Assembly (NCBI GenBank): GCA_902588585.1
Contig: CACIPQ010000004.1
Location: forward strand, 1 to 64,000
Length of the DNA: 64,000 bases
DNA from: an uncultured Pelagibacteraceae bacterium
Lineage (GTDB): Bacteria > Pseudomonadota > Alphaproteobacteria > Pelagibacterales > Pelagibacteraceae
Direction of reading: 5' to 3'
Part shown: positions 27,924 to 38,828 of the stretch, one piece after another
How the letters are laid out: every line of letters begins with the position of its first letter
Position numbering within the stretch: the stretch's first letter is position 1
Notes under the pieces: generated by a model
Database searches by the model: none
What the model was told of the DNA's origin: nothing
Seen by the model: the letters and a program-made list of their open reading frames with translations, nothing else
Made by a program: the position numbers and the translations under genes

Positions 27924-28877
27924 TTATCTCAAAAATTGATAAAATTGGTGTGTTTTCTTTTGAGTAAATTTGTCTATTCCTTCTAAATTTTTTAGTAACC
28001 TTCTAGACTCTTGTATTTTTCCGTTACAATACAAGACTAAATTGCATCCTGAATTAAGTGCCTCTTTGGCATTTAATACTAAATCTTTGCTTAAAGCCTT
28101 CATTGAAATATCATCAGAAATTATTAGTCCTTTAAAATTTAGTTTTTTTCTTATTATTTGTTTTATTATTTTTTTTGAATGTGTTGCTGGAAAATTTGCG
28201 TCAATTTTTTTATATAACACATGTGCTGTCATCAAAAAATGGCAATTTAAATTTCTAAATAGTAAAAAATCTGTTGAATAAAGATGCTTTAATTCTTTTC
28301 GAACTACAGGTAATTTTTTATGACTATCTGAGTTTGCGCAGCCATGTCCTGGTGCATGTTTAGCAACTGCAGCAATTTTTTTTTCTTTTAAAAATGAAAT
28401 ACAAAGTTTTCCCAATGATTTTATTGTATTTATATTTGCAGAATAACTTCTTTCTTTTATAATTTGATGAGTAGAATTTTGTAACAAGTCCATAACGGGA
28501 ATCGTATTAACATTAATTCCAGACTCATTTAATATGTTGCAAATAGTTTCTAAATAATACCTGTAAAATAATAATCCTTTTTTTTTATTAATTTCATAAA
28601 GATTTCCAAAAAAATATTGTGAAAACTCCCTGGTATTAAATAAATTAGAAAGTCTTGAAACCTTTCCTCCTTCCTCGTCTATTAAGATTGGATAGAATCT
28701 ATCGTTAAAACATTTTCTTATTTGTTTTGTAAGTTTTTTTGTTTGTTGAAAAGAAAAAATATTTCTTTTAAATAAAATAACACCCCAAGGCTTTTCTTTT
28801 TTAAGTAATTGAACTTCTTGCTTTGTCAACTTATAGCCCGCTATACTTATTATTGCTGGTTTTCTATTTATTACCAT
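27924..28877 (-). CDS. nagZ: Beta-N-acetylhexosaminidase (GH3), peptidoglycan recycling
   Basis: It removes N-acetylglucosamine from muropeptides recycled into the cytosol. The 317-residue GH3 protein has LIDEEGGKVSRL (substrate Arg region), AKHAPGHGCANSDSHKKLP with the NagZ-specific His/Asp pair, TAHVLYKK and the nucleophile loop IISDDISMKAL. There is no signal peptide. It overlaps the upstream small membrane protein gene by 14 bases. Confidence 0.92.
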   Translation of the reverse strand: MVINRKPAIISIAGYKLTKQEVQLLKKEKPWGVILFKRNIFSFQQTKKLTKQIRKCFNDRFYPILIDEEGGKVSRLSNLFNTREFSQYFFGNLYEINKKKGLLFYRYYLETICNILNESGINVNTIPVMDLLQNSTHQIIKERSYSANINTIKSLGKLCISFLKEKKIAAVAKHAPGHGCANSDSHKKLPVVRKELKHLYSTDFLLFRNLNCHFLMTAHVLYKKIDANFPATHSKKIIKQIIRKKLNFKGLIISDDISMKALSKDLVLNAKEALNSGCNLVLYCNGKIQESRRLLKNLEGIDKFTQKKTHQFYQFLR

Positions 28878-29130
28878 TTAATAATTTCCAGAAATACCTT
28901 TTTTTGGTTTTTTTTTCTTCTGAATTTTCATAATTATAATCAATAACATTATTTGTATCGTTTTCTAAAAATGGCAAATTTGATATTTTTTTATAAACAT
29001 TATCAGGATAATCAGATCTATTTTTTAAAATTTTATTTTTATTACCTGTCGAAAAATAAACAATAAAAACAAAAAGTAAAAAAAATAATATAAGCAAGAA
29101 ATTTGTTACTTTTAATACTCCTTTTGGCAT
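28864..29130 (-). CDS. Small single-span membrane protein in the position of a SPOR-domain protein
   Basis: An 88-residue product with one strongly hydrophobic segment near the N-terminus (NFLLILFFLLFVFIVYF) and a short polar tail. I recognise no domain. Alphaproteobacteria commonly carry a longer SPOR-domain membrane protein between argS and nagZ, in the order argS-SPOR-nagZ-scpA-scpB-tatABC. This ORF occupies that slot and has a similar N-terminal anchor but no SPOR domain, so it may be a shortened descendant. It starts at the last base of argS. Confidence 0.6.
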   Translation of the reverse strand: MPKGVLKVTNFLLILFFLLFVFIVYFSTGNKNKILKNRSDYPDNVYKKISNLPFLENDTNNVIDYNYENSEEKKTKKRYFWKLLNGNK

Positions 29131-30857
29131 TACATTTTTTTAGGTAATGAAACTCCCAAAATATGCATTCCATTTCCTAATACTATAGAAATTAATTGAA
29201 AAATTTTAAAGGACAAAGGGTTATTGATTTTTCCGTCTTTTATAAATCTGAAACTAGAATCTTCGTTTCCTTTGCTCCAGTAAGAATGAAACAAAGTAGA
29301 AACTTCGTAAAGATAAAAAGCAATTCTGTGTGGCTCAAATTTTTTTGAAGCTAAATCAACAATTTTAGGCCACTCTATAATCTTTCTTAAAAGTTTATAT
29401 TCAAAAGAATTAATTTTAAAATTTTTTAAATTTAAATTTATTTTTTTATTTGGGCTAGCTTTTAGCGATCTAAACAAAGAATTAATCCTTGCGTTACAAT
29501 ATTGAACATAAAAAACTGGATTCTCTTTATTTTTTTCTAAAACTTTATTGAAATCAAATTCTAACTCCATATCGCTGCTTCTATTTAGCATCATAAATCT
29601 AATTGCATCTTTTTCCACTTCTTTTAACAAATTGCTAAGTGCAATAAAGTCTCCGGACCGTTTTGACATCTTAAATGGTTCTCCATCTTTTAAAAATTTG
29701 ACAAGTTGAGAAACTTTACAGATTAATTTTACTTTATTATTTGATAAAGCTCTAACTGCTGCAGATATTCTTTTTATATAACCAATGTGATCAGCTCCAA
29801 GAATATTAACCAGGTAATCGTATTTTTTTGACACTTTTGTTGAATGATAACCAACGTCATTTGCAAAATATGTCCATGAACCATCGTCTTTTTGCAACGC
29901 TCTATCTGAATCATCGCCAAACAAAGAAGATTTAAAAATTAATCTTTTAGTCCTTTTCCAATTAGAAGCATCTTCACCTTTTGGGGGTTCCAGAAAACCG
30001 TCTACGACATAACCATTTTTTTTTAATTTATCAATGCTTTTAGAAACTAATTTGTTTTCAACCAATTTTGTTTCGGAAAAAAAGTGATCGTGCTTAACTC
30101 CTAAAGATTTAAGATCAGATTTTATTGAATCAAGAGAATATTTCAAAGATTCTTTTTTAAGAGTTTTATAGTTTTTTTCTAAACTATTTAAATTAATATT
30201 TTTATTATTTTTTAGGATTTTTTGAGCAATATCTTTAATATATTCACCCACGTAAAGGTTTTCTTTGTTTTCTGGAAACTTTTCCTTATATTTTATTTCT
30301 CTTAATCTAAGAAAAATAGATCTTGTAAAATTATCGACCTGACTTCCATAATCATTAATATAAAATTCTTTCGTAACTTTGTTTCCGCTGAACTTTAATA
30401 AATTGGATAAAACATCACCGAATACAGCTCCCCTACAATGACCTACGTGCATTGGTCCTGTTGGATTAGCAGAAACAAACTCTATATTGTACTTTTTTCT
30501 TTGATTGGTTGACCCAAAATTTCTTTTATTTTTATAGATAGAATTAATAATTTTTATCCAAGCTTTGTTGTTTAATTTAAAATTCAAAAAACCGGGGCCA
30601 GCGATATCAATATCAGTAAAGTCTTTTAATTCTTTAAGGAAAATTTTTTTTAATTTTTCAGCGGTATTTCTTGGATTCTCTCTTGTTAATTTTGCTACAA
30701 TCATAGCAACATTAGATGATAAATCGAAATCAAATTTTTCCGGGGGATTCTCAACTACAACTTGTTTTAAATCATCAGCAGATTTAAGATTAAAATCTTT
30801 TTTATGTTTAATTATTTTTTTTTTTATTTCTTCTAAATAAATATTAAATAAATTCAT
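29130..30857 (-). CDS. argS: Arginine-tRNA ligase
   Basis: A class I synthetase. The 575 residues have the N-terminal additional domain (about 1-110), the HIGH-type motif SANPTGPMHVGHCRGAVFGD, VNILGADHIGY, KMSKRSGDF (KMSKS loop) and an anticodon-binding DALR domain at the C-terminus. It overlaps dgt by 4 bases. Confidence 0.97.
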   Translation of the reverse strand: MNLFNIYLEEIKKKIIKHKKDFNLKSADDLKQVVVENPPEKFDFDLSSNVAMIVAKLTRENPRNTAEKLKKIFLKELKDFTDIDIAGPGFLNFKLNNKAWIKIINSIYKNKRNFGSTNQRKKYNIEFVSANPTGPMHVGHCRGAVFGDVLSNLLKFSGNKVTKEFYINDYGSQVDNFTRSIFLRLREIKYKEKFPENKENLYVGEYIKDIAQKILKNNKNINLNSLEKNYKTLKKESLKYSLDSIKSDLKSLGVKHDHFFSETKLVENKLVSKSIDKLKKNGYVVDGFLEPPKGEDASNWKRTKRLIFKSSLFGDDSDRALQKDDGSWTYFANDVGYHSTKVSKKYDYLVNILGADHIGYIKRISAAVRALSNNKVKLICKVSQLVKFLKDGEPFKMSKRSGDFIALSNLLKEVEKDAIRFMMLNRSSDMELEFDFNKVLEKNKENPVFYVQYCNARINSLFRSLKASPNKKINLNLKNFKINSFEYKLLRKIIEWPKIVDLASKKFEPHRIAFYLYEVSTLFHSYWSKGNEDSSFRFIKDGKINNPLSFKIFQLISIVLGNGMHILGVSLPKKM

Positions 30858-32011
30858 TTTATTAAATTATATAAATTTGTTGCATATCTATCTGTCATTC
30901 CTGCAATAAAATCACAAACTGACCTTTCTTTTGAAAAGTTACGCAAAGAACTTCTTTTAATAAACTTAGTAGGATTTTTTTTTATTTTTAAAAATAAAGC
31001 TTTAACTATATTTTGGCCTTGCTTAGTTTTTTTTAAAACACTTTTATGATTATACATTCGTGTTTTTAAAAAAGATTTTATAGATAAATCAAAATTAATC
31101 ATTTTTTCTGAAAAATTAACCAAATGAATTTTTGTTTTATAGACATCATTAATATTTTTAAGCTTTGCATATTTAAGGTTTTTTGTTGTATTGATAATAA
31201 TATCTTTTACCATTTCGTTGATTATATCTCTAACAATTTGTCTTAGTACCAGTTCCTTATCTTTAGTTTTAAGTTTCTTTTTGTGTCTGTAAATTATATC
31301 AGAAATCACAGGTATTTTATCCAGATCCTCTATTTGAAATAACAAAGCTTTTAAACCATCTTCAAGATCATGACTATTATAAGCAATATCATCAGAGATA
31401 GCTGATATTTGTGATTCTACTGACGGACTTCTTTTAAAATTTATTTTTTTTTTAAAAATATTTTTGCCTAAAATAAGATCGTATTTTGATTTATCAAAAA
31501 CAGGACCGTTGTGTTTTACTAAACCATCTAATGTTTCGATAGATAAATTTAGACCTGAAAAGTTATAATACTTATTTTCTAATAAAGTTAAAATTCTTAG
31601 AGTTTGAATATTATGATCAAATCCTCCAAAATCATCCATGCATTCATTTAAGGCTTCTTCTCCCGCGTGTCCAAATGGTGGATGTCCTAAATCGTGTGCC
31701 AAACTAAGTGTCTCACAAAGATCCTCATTTAATTTAAAAATTTTTCCAAGTGTTCTAGCGATTTGTGAAACTTCAAGAGAATGTGTTATTCTTGTTCTGT
31801 AATGATCCCCTGTTGTATTAACAAAAACTTGGGTTTTATGTTTCAATCTTCTAAAAGCCGTAGAATGTATTACTCTATCTCTGTCCCTTTGATAAGGTGA
31901 TCTAAGTAAACTGGATTTCTCACTATAAATCCTACCAATGGATTTGATTGGTGTGGCAAATTTAGAATATTCACTTTTTTGCATAAGATGTGATAAAAAT
32001 GTATAATACAT
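30854..32011 (-). CDS. dgt: dGTP triphosphohydrolase-like HD protein
   Basis: It hydrolyses dNTPs to nucleoside and triphosphate. The 385-residue protein has the HD-domain pattern FRRLKHKTQVF, DHYRTRITHSLEVSQIA, LAHDLGHPPFGHAGEEAL and ISAISDDIAYNSHDLEDG, all dGTPase signatures. The track start at 32011 leaves only 12 bases to the divergent erpA start. The next methionine, at 31984 (MQKSEYSKF, 376 aa), is more likely, because a good erpA promoter lies between the two. Confidence 0.88.
   Translation of the reverse strand: MYYTFLSHLMQKSEYSKFATPIKSIGRIYSEKSSLLRSPYQRDRDRVIHSTAFRRLKHKTQVFVNTTGDHYRTRITHSLEVSQIARTLGKIFKLNEDLCETLSLAHDLGHPPFGHAGEEALNECMDDFGGFDHNIQTLRILTLLENKYYNFSGLNLSIETLDGLVKHNGPVFDKSKYDLILGKNIFKKKINFKRSPSVESQISAISDDIAYNSHDLEDGLKALLFQIEDLDKIPVISDIIYRHKKKLKTKDKELVLRQIVRDIINEMVKDIIINTTKNLKYAKLKNINDVYKTKIHLVNFSEKMINFDLSIKSFLKTRMYNHKSVLKKTKQGQNIVKALFLKIKKNPTKFIKRSSLRNFSKERSVCDFIAGMTDRYATNLYNLIK
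31979..32007 (+). promoter_or_regulatory. Sigma-70-like promoter of erpA
   Basis: TTGCAT at 31979-31984, a 17-base spacer, and a perfect TATAAT at 32002-32007. Transcription would begin near 32014, about 10 bases before the erpA ATG, so the leader is extremely short. The -35 box coincides with the likely dgt start codon on the other strand. Basis: motif match only. Confidence 0.6.
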
Positions 32012-32023
32012 TATTTATTAAAT

Positions 32024-32341
32024 ATGACTAACAAAATTGAATTTACAGAATCAGCTAGGGATGAAATTAAAAGAATTCTTATGGAAAAGAGTTCAAAAAT
32101 GTATTTTAGAATTTCAGTTCAAGGGGGCGGATGTTCAGGTTTTAAATACAAATTCTCTTTTGACGATAAAATTACTGGTGATGATAGTTTTTTTGATAAA
32201 GCAGTTATTGACAAAAGTTCTTTAAAAATTATTGATGGTTCAATTGTTGATTTCAAAAAAGAATTAATTGGAAACTCATTCGTAATAAATAATCCACAAG
32301 CAAGCTCTTCTTGCGGTTGTGGACTTTCTTTTTCTGTTTAA
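32024..32341 (+). CDS. erpA: Iron-sulfur cluster insertion protein (ErpA/A-type carrier)
   Basis: An A-type carrier that delivers Fe-S clusters to apoproteins. The 105 residues contain the three conserved cysteines in QGGGCSGFKYKF and SSSCGCGLSF (near the C-terminus). It could equally be called IscA/SufA-type. It abuts xth with no gap (stop at 32341, ATG at 32342). Confidence 0.88.
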   Translation: MTNKIEFTESARDEIKRILMEKSSKMYFRISVQGGGCSGFKYKFSFDDKITGDDSFFDKAVIDKSSLKIIDGSIVDFKKELIGNSFVINNPQASSSCGCGLSFSV

Positions 32342-33118
32342 ATGAAGATCGTTTCTTGGAATGTAAATTCCGTAAGGGCAAGAATTCAAAATATTCTTAA
32401 TTACATCAAACAATCTTCTCCCGATATATTAATGCTTCAAGAAATAAAAACAGAAAATAAAAATTTTCCAGTTAGTGATTTTAAAAATATTGGATACGAA
32501 TCCCATATATTTGGTCAAAAAAGTTATAATGGGGTAGCTTTTTTATCTAAGATAAAATTTAACAAAATTTCTACGGGATTCATTAATGATAAGTTAAATC
32601 AATCGAGAATAATTGCGGGTGACATAAAAAACAAATCAGATCTAATTAAATTGATTAATATTTATGTACCAAACGGCAATCCTATTGATACCGAAAAATA
32701 TGATTATAAAAAAATTTGGCTTAAGTTGTTTGTGCTTGAAGTAAAAAAAACATTGTTAAAAAACAAAAACATTATTATTGCTGGTGATTTTAACATTCTT
32801 CCTGAAGAGATAGATAGTCATGACCACACAAAATATGAAAATGATGCTTTATTTAAGTTAGAGATCAGAAAAAAATTTCGTGAATTAGTTAATTTAGGTT
32901 TTGTCGATGTATATCGACATTTAAATAAAGATAAACAAGAATATACTTTTTGGGATTATACAGCTGGGTCTTGGCAAAAAAATAATGGTTTACGAATTGA
33001 CCATTTTTTAGTTTCTAACAATATTTTAAATAATGTAAAAAATATAATTATTAACAAAAAACCAAGGTCAAAAATAAAGCCTTCAGATCATACGCCAATA
33101 GAGTTAGAAATTAGTTAA
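32342..33118 (+). CDS. xth: Exodeoxyribonuclease III (AP endonuclease)
   Basis: A base-excision repair enzyme. The 258-residue EEP-fold protein shows MKIVSWNVNSVRARI, MLQEIKTE (metal Glu), NGVAFLSK, IAGDFNILPEEID, LRIDHFLVS and SDHTPIELEI with the catalytic His. It overlaps the convergent manC by 8 bases. Confidence 0.94.
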   Translation: MKIVSWNVNSVRARIQNILNYIKQSSPDILMLQEIKTENKNFPVSDFKNIGYESHIFGQKSYNGVAFLSKIKFNKISTGFINDKLNQSRIIAGDIKNKSDLIKLINIYVPNGNPIDTEKYDYKKIWLKLFVLEVKKTLLKNKNIIIAGDFNILPEEIDSHDHTKYENDALFKLEIRKKFRELVNLGFVDVYRHLNKDKQEYTFWDYTAGSWQKNNGLRIDHFLVSNNILNNVKNIIINKKPRSKIKPSDHTPIELEIS

Positions 33119-34316
33119 GTCTGCCATAAACATCTTTGTATCTTACTATGTCTGTTTCTTTTAAAATTGGGCCCGTTTGTGCTTCCATGATTTTAACAGG
33201 TTTTTTATATAAATTTTCTATTCTATGAATTGTTCCTACAGGAATGAAAATAGAATCATTTTCTTTTTTAAAAAACTTTTTCTTATTAACTGTAATTCTG
33301 GGTTTACCTTGAGTAACCATCCAATGTTCAGATCTATAATGATGTTTTTGTAAACTAATAGAAGATTTTGAATTAACAACCAATTCTTTTACTAAGAAAT
33401 TTTTTCCCTCAAATAAATTAACATAACGACCCCATGGTCTATAATAAACATTCTTTTTGTTAAAATATTTAGACTTATTTTTATAGTAAATTTTTAAAAT
33501 TTCACGCCAGTTACCAAGGTCAGTCCAAGAAATGGTTAATTTTATACCATTAATATTTTTTGTTTTTTCTAAAATTGCATAATCAAAGGATTTAGCCTTT
33601 GCAGCAAGAAACCATGATTTGTTTAATCGATATATATTCTGTTTAAATTTTCCTTTTAAAACAGATTTAAGACAATTTTTATATATTGCAGGTTGATACT
33701 TTTTAAAATTATTAATTATTGAATCTTTTCTTGCTAAAAACATTCCCGAATTCCAATAACCTTTATTTTTAATAATTTTTTTGGCTTTTGTTTCCGATGG
33801 TTTCTCAATAAATTTACTTACTTTATTTATATTTGTTCCGATACTTTTGGTTAAAAAATATCCATATTCCTTTGATGGTGAGGTTGGTTTTATCCCAAAA
33901 ACAAATATGTTTTGGTTATTTAAATATCTTTTATTTTTTTCAATAGCTTTCTTAAGTTGCTTATCATTATCAATTAAATGATCGGAAGGGAAAAACATTA
34001 TCGGTTGTTTACTTGGTATATTTTTAATCAATGTGGCAGTTAGTATTGCTGGAGCTGTATTCCTTTTGGCAGGTTCAAGTACAATACTATACTTTTTAAT
34101 TTTGAGCTTTTTGAGAAATTTTTTTACCTGTTTTAAATACTTTGAGTTAGTGCTTATAATTGGATAGTCAAATATTTTTCCTTTTATTCTTTCCAATGTC
34201 TTTTCAAACAAGTTCCAACCACCAAAATTAATAAATTGTTTTGCTTGGTTATTTTTTGACTTGGGCCAAAGTCTAGTTCCTTCACCACCACATAAAATGA
34301 CGGGTCTAATTTTCAT
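33111..34316 (-). CDS. manC: Mannose-1-phosphate guanylyltransferase
   Basis: It makes GDP-mannose for surface polysaccharide. The 401-residue protein begins VILCGGEGTRLWPKSKNNQAKQF (nucleotide-binding signature), with FFPSDHLI and KFIEKPSETKAK, and has a C-terminal cupin (RPWGRYVNLFEG, SLQKHHYRSEHWMVTQGKP) as in bifunctional PMI-GMP enzymes. It is shorter than the roughly 470-residue E. coli form. It starts just 1 base below the ilvD stop. Confidence 0.9.
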   Translation of the reverse strand: MKIRPVILCGGEGTRLWPKSKNNQAKQFINFGGWNLFEKTLERIKGKIFDYPIISTNSKYLKQVKKFLKKLKIKKYSIVLEPAKRNTAPAILTATLIKNIPSKQPIMFFPSDHLIDNDKQLKKAIEKNKRYLNNQNIFVFGIKPTSPSKEYGYFLTKSIGTNINKVSKFIEKPSETKAKKIIKNKGYWNSGMFLARKDSIINNFKKYQPAIYKNCLKSVLKGKFKQNIYRLNKSWFLAAKAKSFDYAILEKTKNINGIKLTISWTDLGNWREILKIYYKNKSKYFNKKNVYYRPWGRYVNLFEGKNFLVKELVVNSKSSISLQKHHYRSEHWMVTQGKPRITVNKKKFFKKENDSIFIPVGTIHRIENLYKKPVKIMEAQTGPILKETDIVRYKDVYGRLN

Positions 34317-36035
34317 TTAAATATCAGCGTAACACTTAACTTCTTTTTTTCCACCAGGATGTGTGGAAGCGCCTAAATAAGCAGGCCCAACAGTTTGAGC
34401 ATATTTCCAAAGAGTTCCGTTTCCAAAATTAATTTTTTTTGGTTTCCATTTTTTTCTTCTTTTAAGCAATTCTTTCTTTGATAGATCAACATTAATTGTT
34501 CCTTTTTTTGCGTCTATATGAATTACATCTCCATTTTTTAATAAAGCTATAGGACCTCCTACTGATGCTTCTGGACCAACATGTCCAATACAAAATCCTC
34601 TTGTTGCCCCTGAAAATCTTCCGTCAGTGATCAATGCAACTTTCTCACCTTTGCCTTGTCCATAAATAGCACCTGTGGTTTGTAACATTTCTCTCATCCC
34701 TGGGCCACCTTTTGGACCCTCGTATCTTATAACTATAATATCTCCGTCTTTATATTTTCTTTTTAGTACAGCCTTATATGCTGCTTCTTCAGTATCAAAA
34801 CATCTTGCTCTTCCAGTAAATTGAAGTTTTTTTAATCCAGCAACTTTTACAATAGCGCCTTCAGGAGAAAGATTTCCTTTTAGTCCAACAACTCCACCAT
34901 CATTTGATAAAGGATTATTATATTTTCTCATAACTTTTTGTTTAGAGTCAAATTTAACTTTTTTTAAATTTTCTTTTATAGTTTTACCAGTAACGGTTAA
35001 ACAATTTCCGTGTATAAAACCTCCATCCAACAAAGTTTTTAACAACATTGGAACTCCACCTGCTTTCCACATGTCTTTAGCAACATATCTTCCGCCTGGT
35101 TTTAAATCTGCTAAGTAAGGTGTTCTCTTAAAAATTTTAGCTACATCCATTAGATCAAACTTAATTCCTATTTCATTTGCAAGTGCTGGTAAGTGGAGAG
35201 CTGCATTAGTAGATCCTCCGGTAGCTGCCACAATAGTTGCTGCATTTTCTAATGATTTTTTTGTAACTATATCTCTTGGTCTAATATTTTTTTTCAATAA
35301 ATTCATTACTGCTTTACCGCTTTGCAAAGCATATTTGTCTCTTTGTTCATATGGTGCTGGAGTTCCTGCAGAATAAGGAAGTGCTAATCCAATTGCTTCA
35401 GATACACACGCCATAGTATTTGCGGTAAATTGACCGCCACATGCACCAGCACTAGGACAAGCTTTTAGTTCTAACTTTCTTAAAGCATGTTCAGTCATTT
35501 TACCTGAAGAATGTTTTCCTACCCCTTCAAAAACATCTAAAACTGTCACATCTTTACCGTTAAATCTACCTGGAAGAATTGAACCACCATAAATAAATAC
35601 GCTAGGAACATTTAGTCTAACCATAGCCATCATTAAGCCCGGTAAAGATTTATCACAGCCAGCTACACCGACTAATGCATCATAACAGTGTCCTCTAACG
35701 GTTAATTCTGTTGAGTCAGCAATCACATCTCGTGAGACTAATGACGATTTCATTCCTTCATGTCCCATTGCTATACCATCTGTTACTGTAATTGTGCAAA
35801 ATTCTCTTGGGGTTCCCCCTGAAGATTTAACTCCTTTTTTAACTGACTGAGCTTGTCTCATAAGAGCAATGTTGCATGGGGCAGCTTCATTCCATGTTGA
35901 AACTACTCCTACAAACGGTTTAGCGACATCTTTTTCTGTTAAGTTCATTGCATAATAGAATGATCTTTGTGGAGCTTTATCTGGGCCCAATGATGTATGT
36001 CTACTTGGTAATTTTTTTTTGTTAAAAGTTTTCAT
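34317..36035 (-). CDS. ilvD: Dihydroxy-acid dehydratase
   Basis: It dehydrates dihydroxyisovalerate and dihydroxymethylvalerate in valine/isoleucine synthesis using an Fe-S cluster. The 572 residues have the cluster cysteines in [17 protein letters not shown] and [33 protein letters not shown], and [19 protein letters not shown]. It overlaps valS by 4 bases, a pairing with valine tRNA charging that may be coincidental. Confidence 0.96.
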   Translation of the reverse strand: MKTFNKKKLPSRHTSLGPDKAPQRSFYYAMNLTEKDVAKPFVGVVSTWNEAAPCNIALMRQAQSVKKGVKSSGGTPREFCTITVTDGIAMGHEGMKSSLVSRDVIADSTELTVRGHCYDALVGVAGCDKSLPGLMMAMVRLNVPSVFIYGGSILPGRFNGKDVTVLDVFEGVGKHSSGKMTEHALRKLELKACPSAGACGGQFTANTMACVSEAIGLALPYSAGTPAPYEQRDKYALQSGKAVMNLLKKNIRPRDIVTKKSLENAATIVAATGGSTNAALHLPALANEIGIKFDLMDVAKIFKRTPYLADLKPGGRYVAKDMWKAGGVPMLLKTLLDGGFIHGNCLTVTGKTIKENLKKVKFDSKQKVMRKYNNPLSNDGGVVGLKGNLSPEGAIVKVAGLKKLQFTGRARCFDTEEAAYKAVLKRKYKDGDIIVIRYEGPKGGPGMREMLQTTGAIYGQGKGEKVALITDGRFSGATRGFCIGHVGPEASVGGPIALLKNGDVIHIDAKKGTINVDLSKKELLKRRKKWKPKKINFGNGTLWKYAQTVGPAYLGASTHPGGKKEVKCYADI

Positions 36036-38665
36036 TTAAGGCTTTTAATAGTTAAATTAATTTTGTCTATATCGCTTTTAAGCTCATTATAGGTACTTTT
36101 TTCTTGTTCGACAATATGCTTTGGCGCTCTTTCTACAAAGCTTCTATTATCCAATTTTTTACTTATACTTTCTATTTCTTTAGATAGTTTATTGTATTTC
36201 TTGGTTAGATTATCTTTTATAATATTAAGATCAACACTCTTATCAAAATAAATCTTAAATATCTCTCCAGAAATAACTAGAGTGGCTGACTCATTTATTG
36301 AGTCTTGGGTAAAAATTGAGTTAATTCTTCCAAGTTTTTGTAACATAATTTTGTTATTTAAGAAGAGATTCTGTTTTTTTTTAGTAACATTTTGTACTGA
36401 AATATCAATAAAAGACCCTGGACTTACACTTAATTCATTCTTAAACGCTCTAATTCGAGAAATAACATTTATTACCTGATTTACATCTGTTATTTCTTTG
36501 TTTTTTTCAGTTTTTTTATTTTTAATCCAATTAGCATACATTAAATACTTTTCTTTTTTATTTCCTAGCTTATTTTTTAACCATAATTCTTCAGTAATAA
36601 AAGGAATGAATGGGTGCAAAAGAATTAATATCTCTTTGAAAATAAAGCCCGAAGTAGCTTTTACTTCTTTAATATGTTTTTTGTTGTTGGAAAATAATAT
36701 TGTTTTAGCCAGCTCTAAATACCAATCACAATAACTATTCCAAACAAACTTATAAATAACCCTTGTGGCTTCGTCGAATCTGTAATCTTTGATGTGATTT
36801 TCTGCCAAATTTTTGGTATTTATTAGTTCTGAATATATCCATTTATTAATATTTAAAGAGAGTTTCTTTGGATTAATTTGGTTGTTAAATTTACATTTAT
36901 TTACTCTTAAAAAATTATTAGCATTCCATATTTTTGTGAGAAAATTCCTATAGCCTTTAACTCGTTGTTCAGATAGTTTTACGTCCCTGCCTGGTGAGGC
37001 CATAGATAATAAAGTAAATCTTAAAGCGTCAGCGCTATAAGTTTCTATCAATTCTAGAGGGTCAATAACATTGCCTTTAGATTTTGACATTTTTTGCCCC
37101 TTTTCATCTCTTACAAGTGCATGTACATAAATTTCCTTAAACGGTTCTTTTTTTAAAAATTCCATTCCCAACATCATCATTCTTGCAACCCAAAAAAATA
37201 TAATATCAAAACCTGTTACTAAAACAGATGTGGGATAAAATCTTTTTAAATTATAATTTGAAGTTGGCCATCCTAATGTAGCAAACGGCCAAAGACCAGA
37301 TGAAAACCATGTATCTAAAACATCTGGGTCTCTAATGATTTTAACTTTTTTTTTATAAAATCTTTTTGCATCTGATTGAGCCTTTTTTTCACTTTCAGCT
37401 ACAAAGATTTTTTTATCAGGACCATACCAAGCTGGAATTTGGTGTCCCCACCACAGCTGTCTTGAAATGCACCAAGGCTCAATATTATTCATCCATTGAA
37501 AATAAGTCTTTGACCAATTTTCAGGAAAAAAAGTTGTTGTTTTGTTTTTTACAATTTTTTTTGCATTAACTGATAATTTTTTTGCATCTACAAACCATTG
37601 CTCCGTTAGGTATGGCTCTATAATAGAGTTTGATCTGTCACCATAAGGAACTTTGTTTTTAATATTTTCTTCTTTTATAAGAATTTCTAACTCTAATAAT
37701 TTTTCTATAATTTTTTTTCTTGCTTCAAATCTATCCATACCCACAAAATCTTTTGGGGCATTTTTATTTATTTTTCCGTCTTCAGTAAAAATATTTATTT
37801 TCTCTAAATTATGTCTTTCCCCAATATTGAAGTCGTTAAAGTCATGAGCAGGAGTAATTTTAACTGCTCCCGATCCTTGTTCGGGATCTGCATATTCGTC
37901 TTGAAAAATTTTTAATTTTCTTCCAACGATTGGTAATATAGCAAACTTACCTACAAGATTAATATATCTCTCGTCTTTGGGATTTACTGCAACACCTGTA
38001 TCACCAAGCATAGTTTCTGGTCTTGTTGTAGCTATTGTAATATGGTCGGATGAATTCTCTATTTTATATTTTATATAATAAAGTTTTGAATTTACTTCTT
38101 TTTGGTCAACTTCAAGATCAGAAATTGCTGTCTTTAATACCACGTCCCAATTGACAAGTTTTTTTGATTTATAAATTAATTTTTTTTTATATAAATCTAC
38201 AAATACTTTAATTACAGATTTTGATAAATTTTTATCCATTGTAAAAGCATTTCTAGACCAATCGCATGAACAACCTAATTTTTTAAGTTGATTTATAATT
38301 TTTCCTCCATAGTTCTCTTTCCATTCCCAAACTTTTTTAATAAATTTTTCTCTTCCAATTATGTTTTTATCTATATTTTTCTCTTTAAGATTTTTTTCAA
38401 CTAAAGCTTGGGTGGCTATACCGGCATGGTCTGTTCCTGGTTGCCATAAAGTTTCAAAATTATTCATTCTATGGAATCTAACCAAAACATCTTGTAATGA
38501 ATTATTTAAAGCATGTCCCATATGAAGACTTCCCGTTACGTTTGGTGGAGGAATTACTATGGAAAAGGTTTTTTTATTTTTCCTAGGTTTGAAGAGCTTA
38601 TTTTTCTCCCAATAGGAATAGATCTTATTTTCGACTTCTTTATGATTATATTTACCTAGGCTCAT
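36032..38665 (-). CDS. valS: Valine-tRNA ligase
   Basis: A class I synthetase. The 877 residues have HIGH-type [21 protein letters not shown], the editing domain with [48 protein letters not shown] and a C-terminal coiled coil (about 810-877) typical of ValRS. Upstream, 38666-38738 is an AT-rich gap shared with tRNA-Cys. Confidence 0.97.
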   Translation of the reverse strand: MSLGKYNHKEVENKIYSYWEKNKLFKPRKNKKTFSIVIPPPNVTGSLHMGHALNNSLQDVLVRFHRMNNFETLWQPGTDHAGIATQALVEKNLKEKNIDKNIIGREKFIKKVWEWKENYGGKIINQLKKLGCSCDWSRNAFTMDKNLSKSVIKVFVDLYKKKLIYKSKKLVNWDVVLKTAISDLEVDQKEVNSKLYYIKYKIENSSDHITIATTRPETMLGDTGVAVNPKDERYINLVGKFAILPIVGRKLKIFQDEYADPEQGSGAVKITPAHDFNDFNIGERHNLEKINIFTEDGKINKNAPKDFVGMDRFEARKKIIEKLLELEILIKEENIKNKVPYGDRSNSIIEPYLTEQWFVDAKKLSVNAKKIVKNKTTTFFPENWSKTYFQWMNNIEPWCISRQLWWGHQIPAWYGPDKKIFVAESEKKAQSDAKRFYKKKVKIIRDPDVLDTWFSSGLWPFATLGWPTSNYNLKRFYPTSVLVTGFDIIFFWVARMMMLGMEFLKKEPFKEIYVHALVRDEKGQKMSKSKGNVIDPLELIETYSADALRFTLLSMASPGRDVKLSEQRVKGYRNFLTKIWNANNFLRVNKCKFNNQINPKKLSLNINKWIYSELINTKNLAENHIKDYRFDEATRVIYKFVWNSYCDWYLELAKTILFSNNKKHIKEVKATSGFIFKEILILLHPFIPFITEELWLKNKLGNKKEKYLMYANWIKNKKTEKNKEITDVNQVINVISRIRAFKNELSVSPGSFIDISVQNVTKKKQNLFLNNKIMLQKLGRINSIFTQDSINESATLVISGEIFKIYFDKSVDLNIIKDNLTKKYNKLSKEIESISKKLDNRSFVERAPKHIVEQEKSTYNELKSDIDKINLTIKSLK

Positions 38666-38738
38666 ACTTATAAATATTAATAATATTTACAAACTTCTAG
38701 CTTTATTTTTATATATAAACCTATATTAATCTAGATGT

Positions 38739-38812
38739 GGCCACGTGGCGGAATGGTTACGCAGAGGATTGCAAATCCTTTTATCCCAGTTCGATTCTGG
38801 GCGTGGCCTCCA
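38739..38812 (+). tRNA. tRNA-Cys (GCA)
   Basis: Acceptor GGCCACG/CGTGGCC, D-arm GGCGGAATGGTTACGCA, anticodon stem-loop AGGATTGCAAATCCTT with anticodon GCA, T-arm CCCAGTTCGATTCTGGG, and an encoded CCA at 38810-38812. It is 74 nt long. The downstream scaffold gene starts 16 bases later on the same strand. Confidence 0.95.
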
Positions 38813-38828
38813 AAAGAACAAAGCATAA

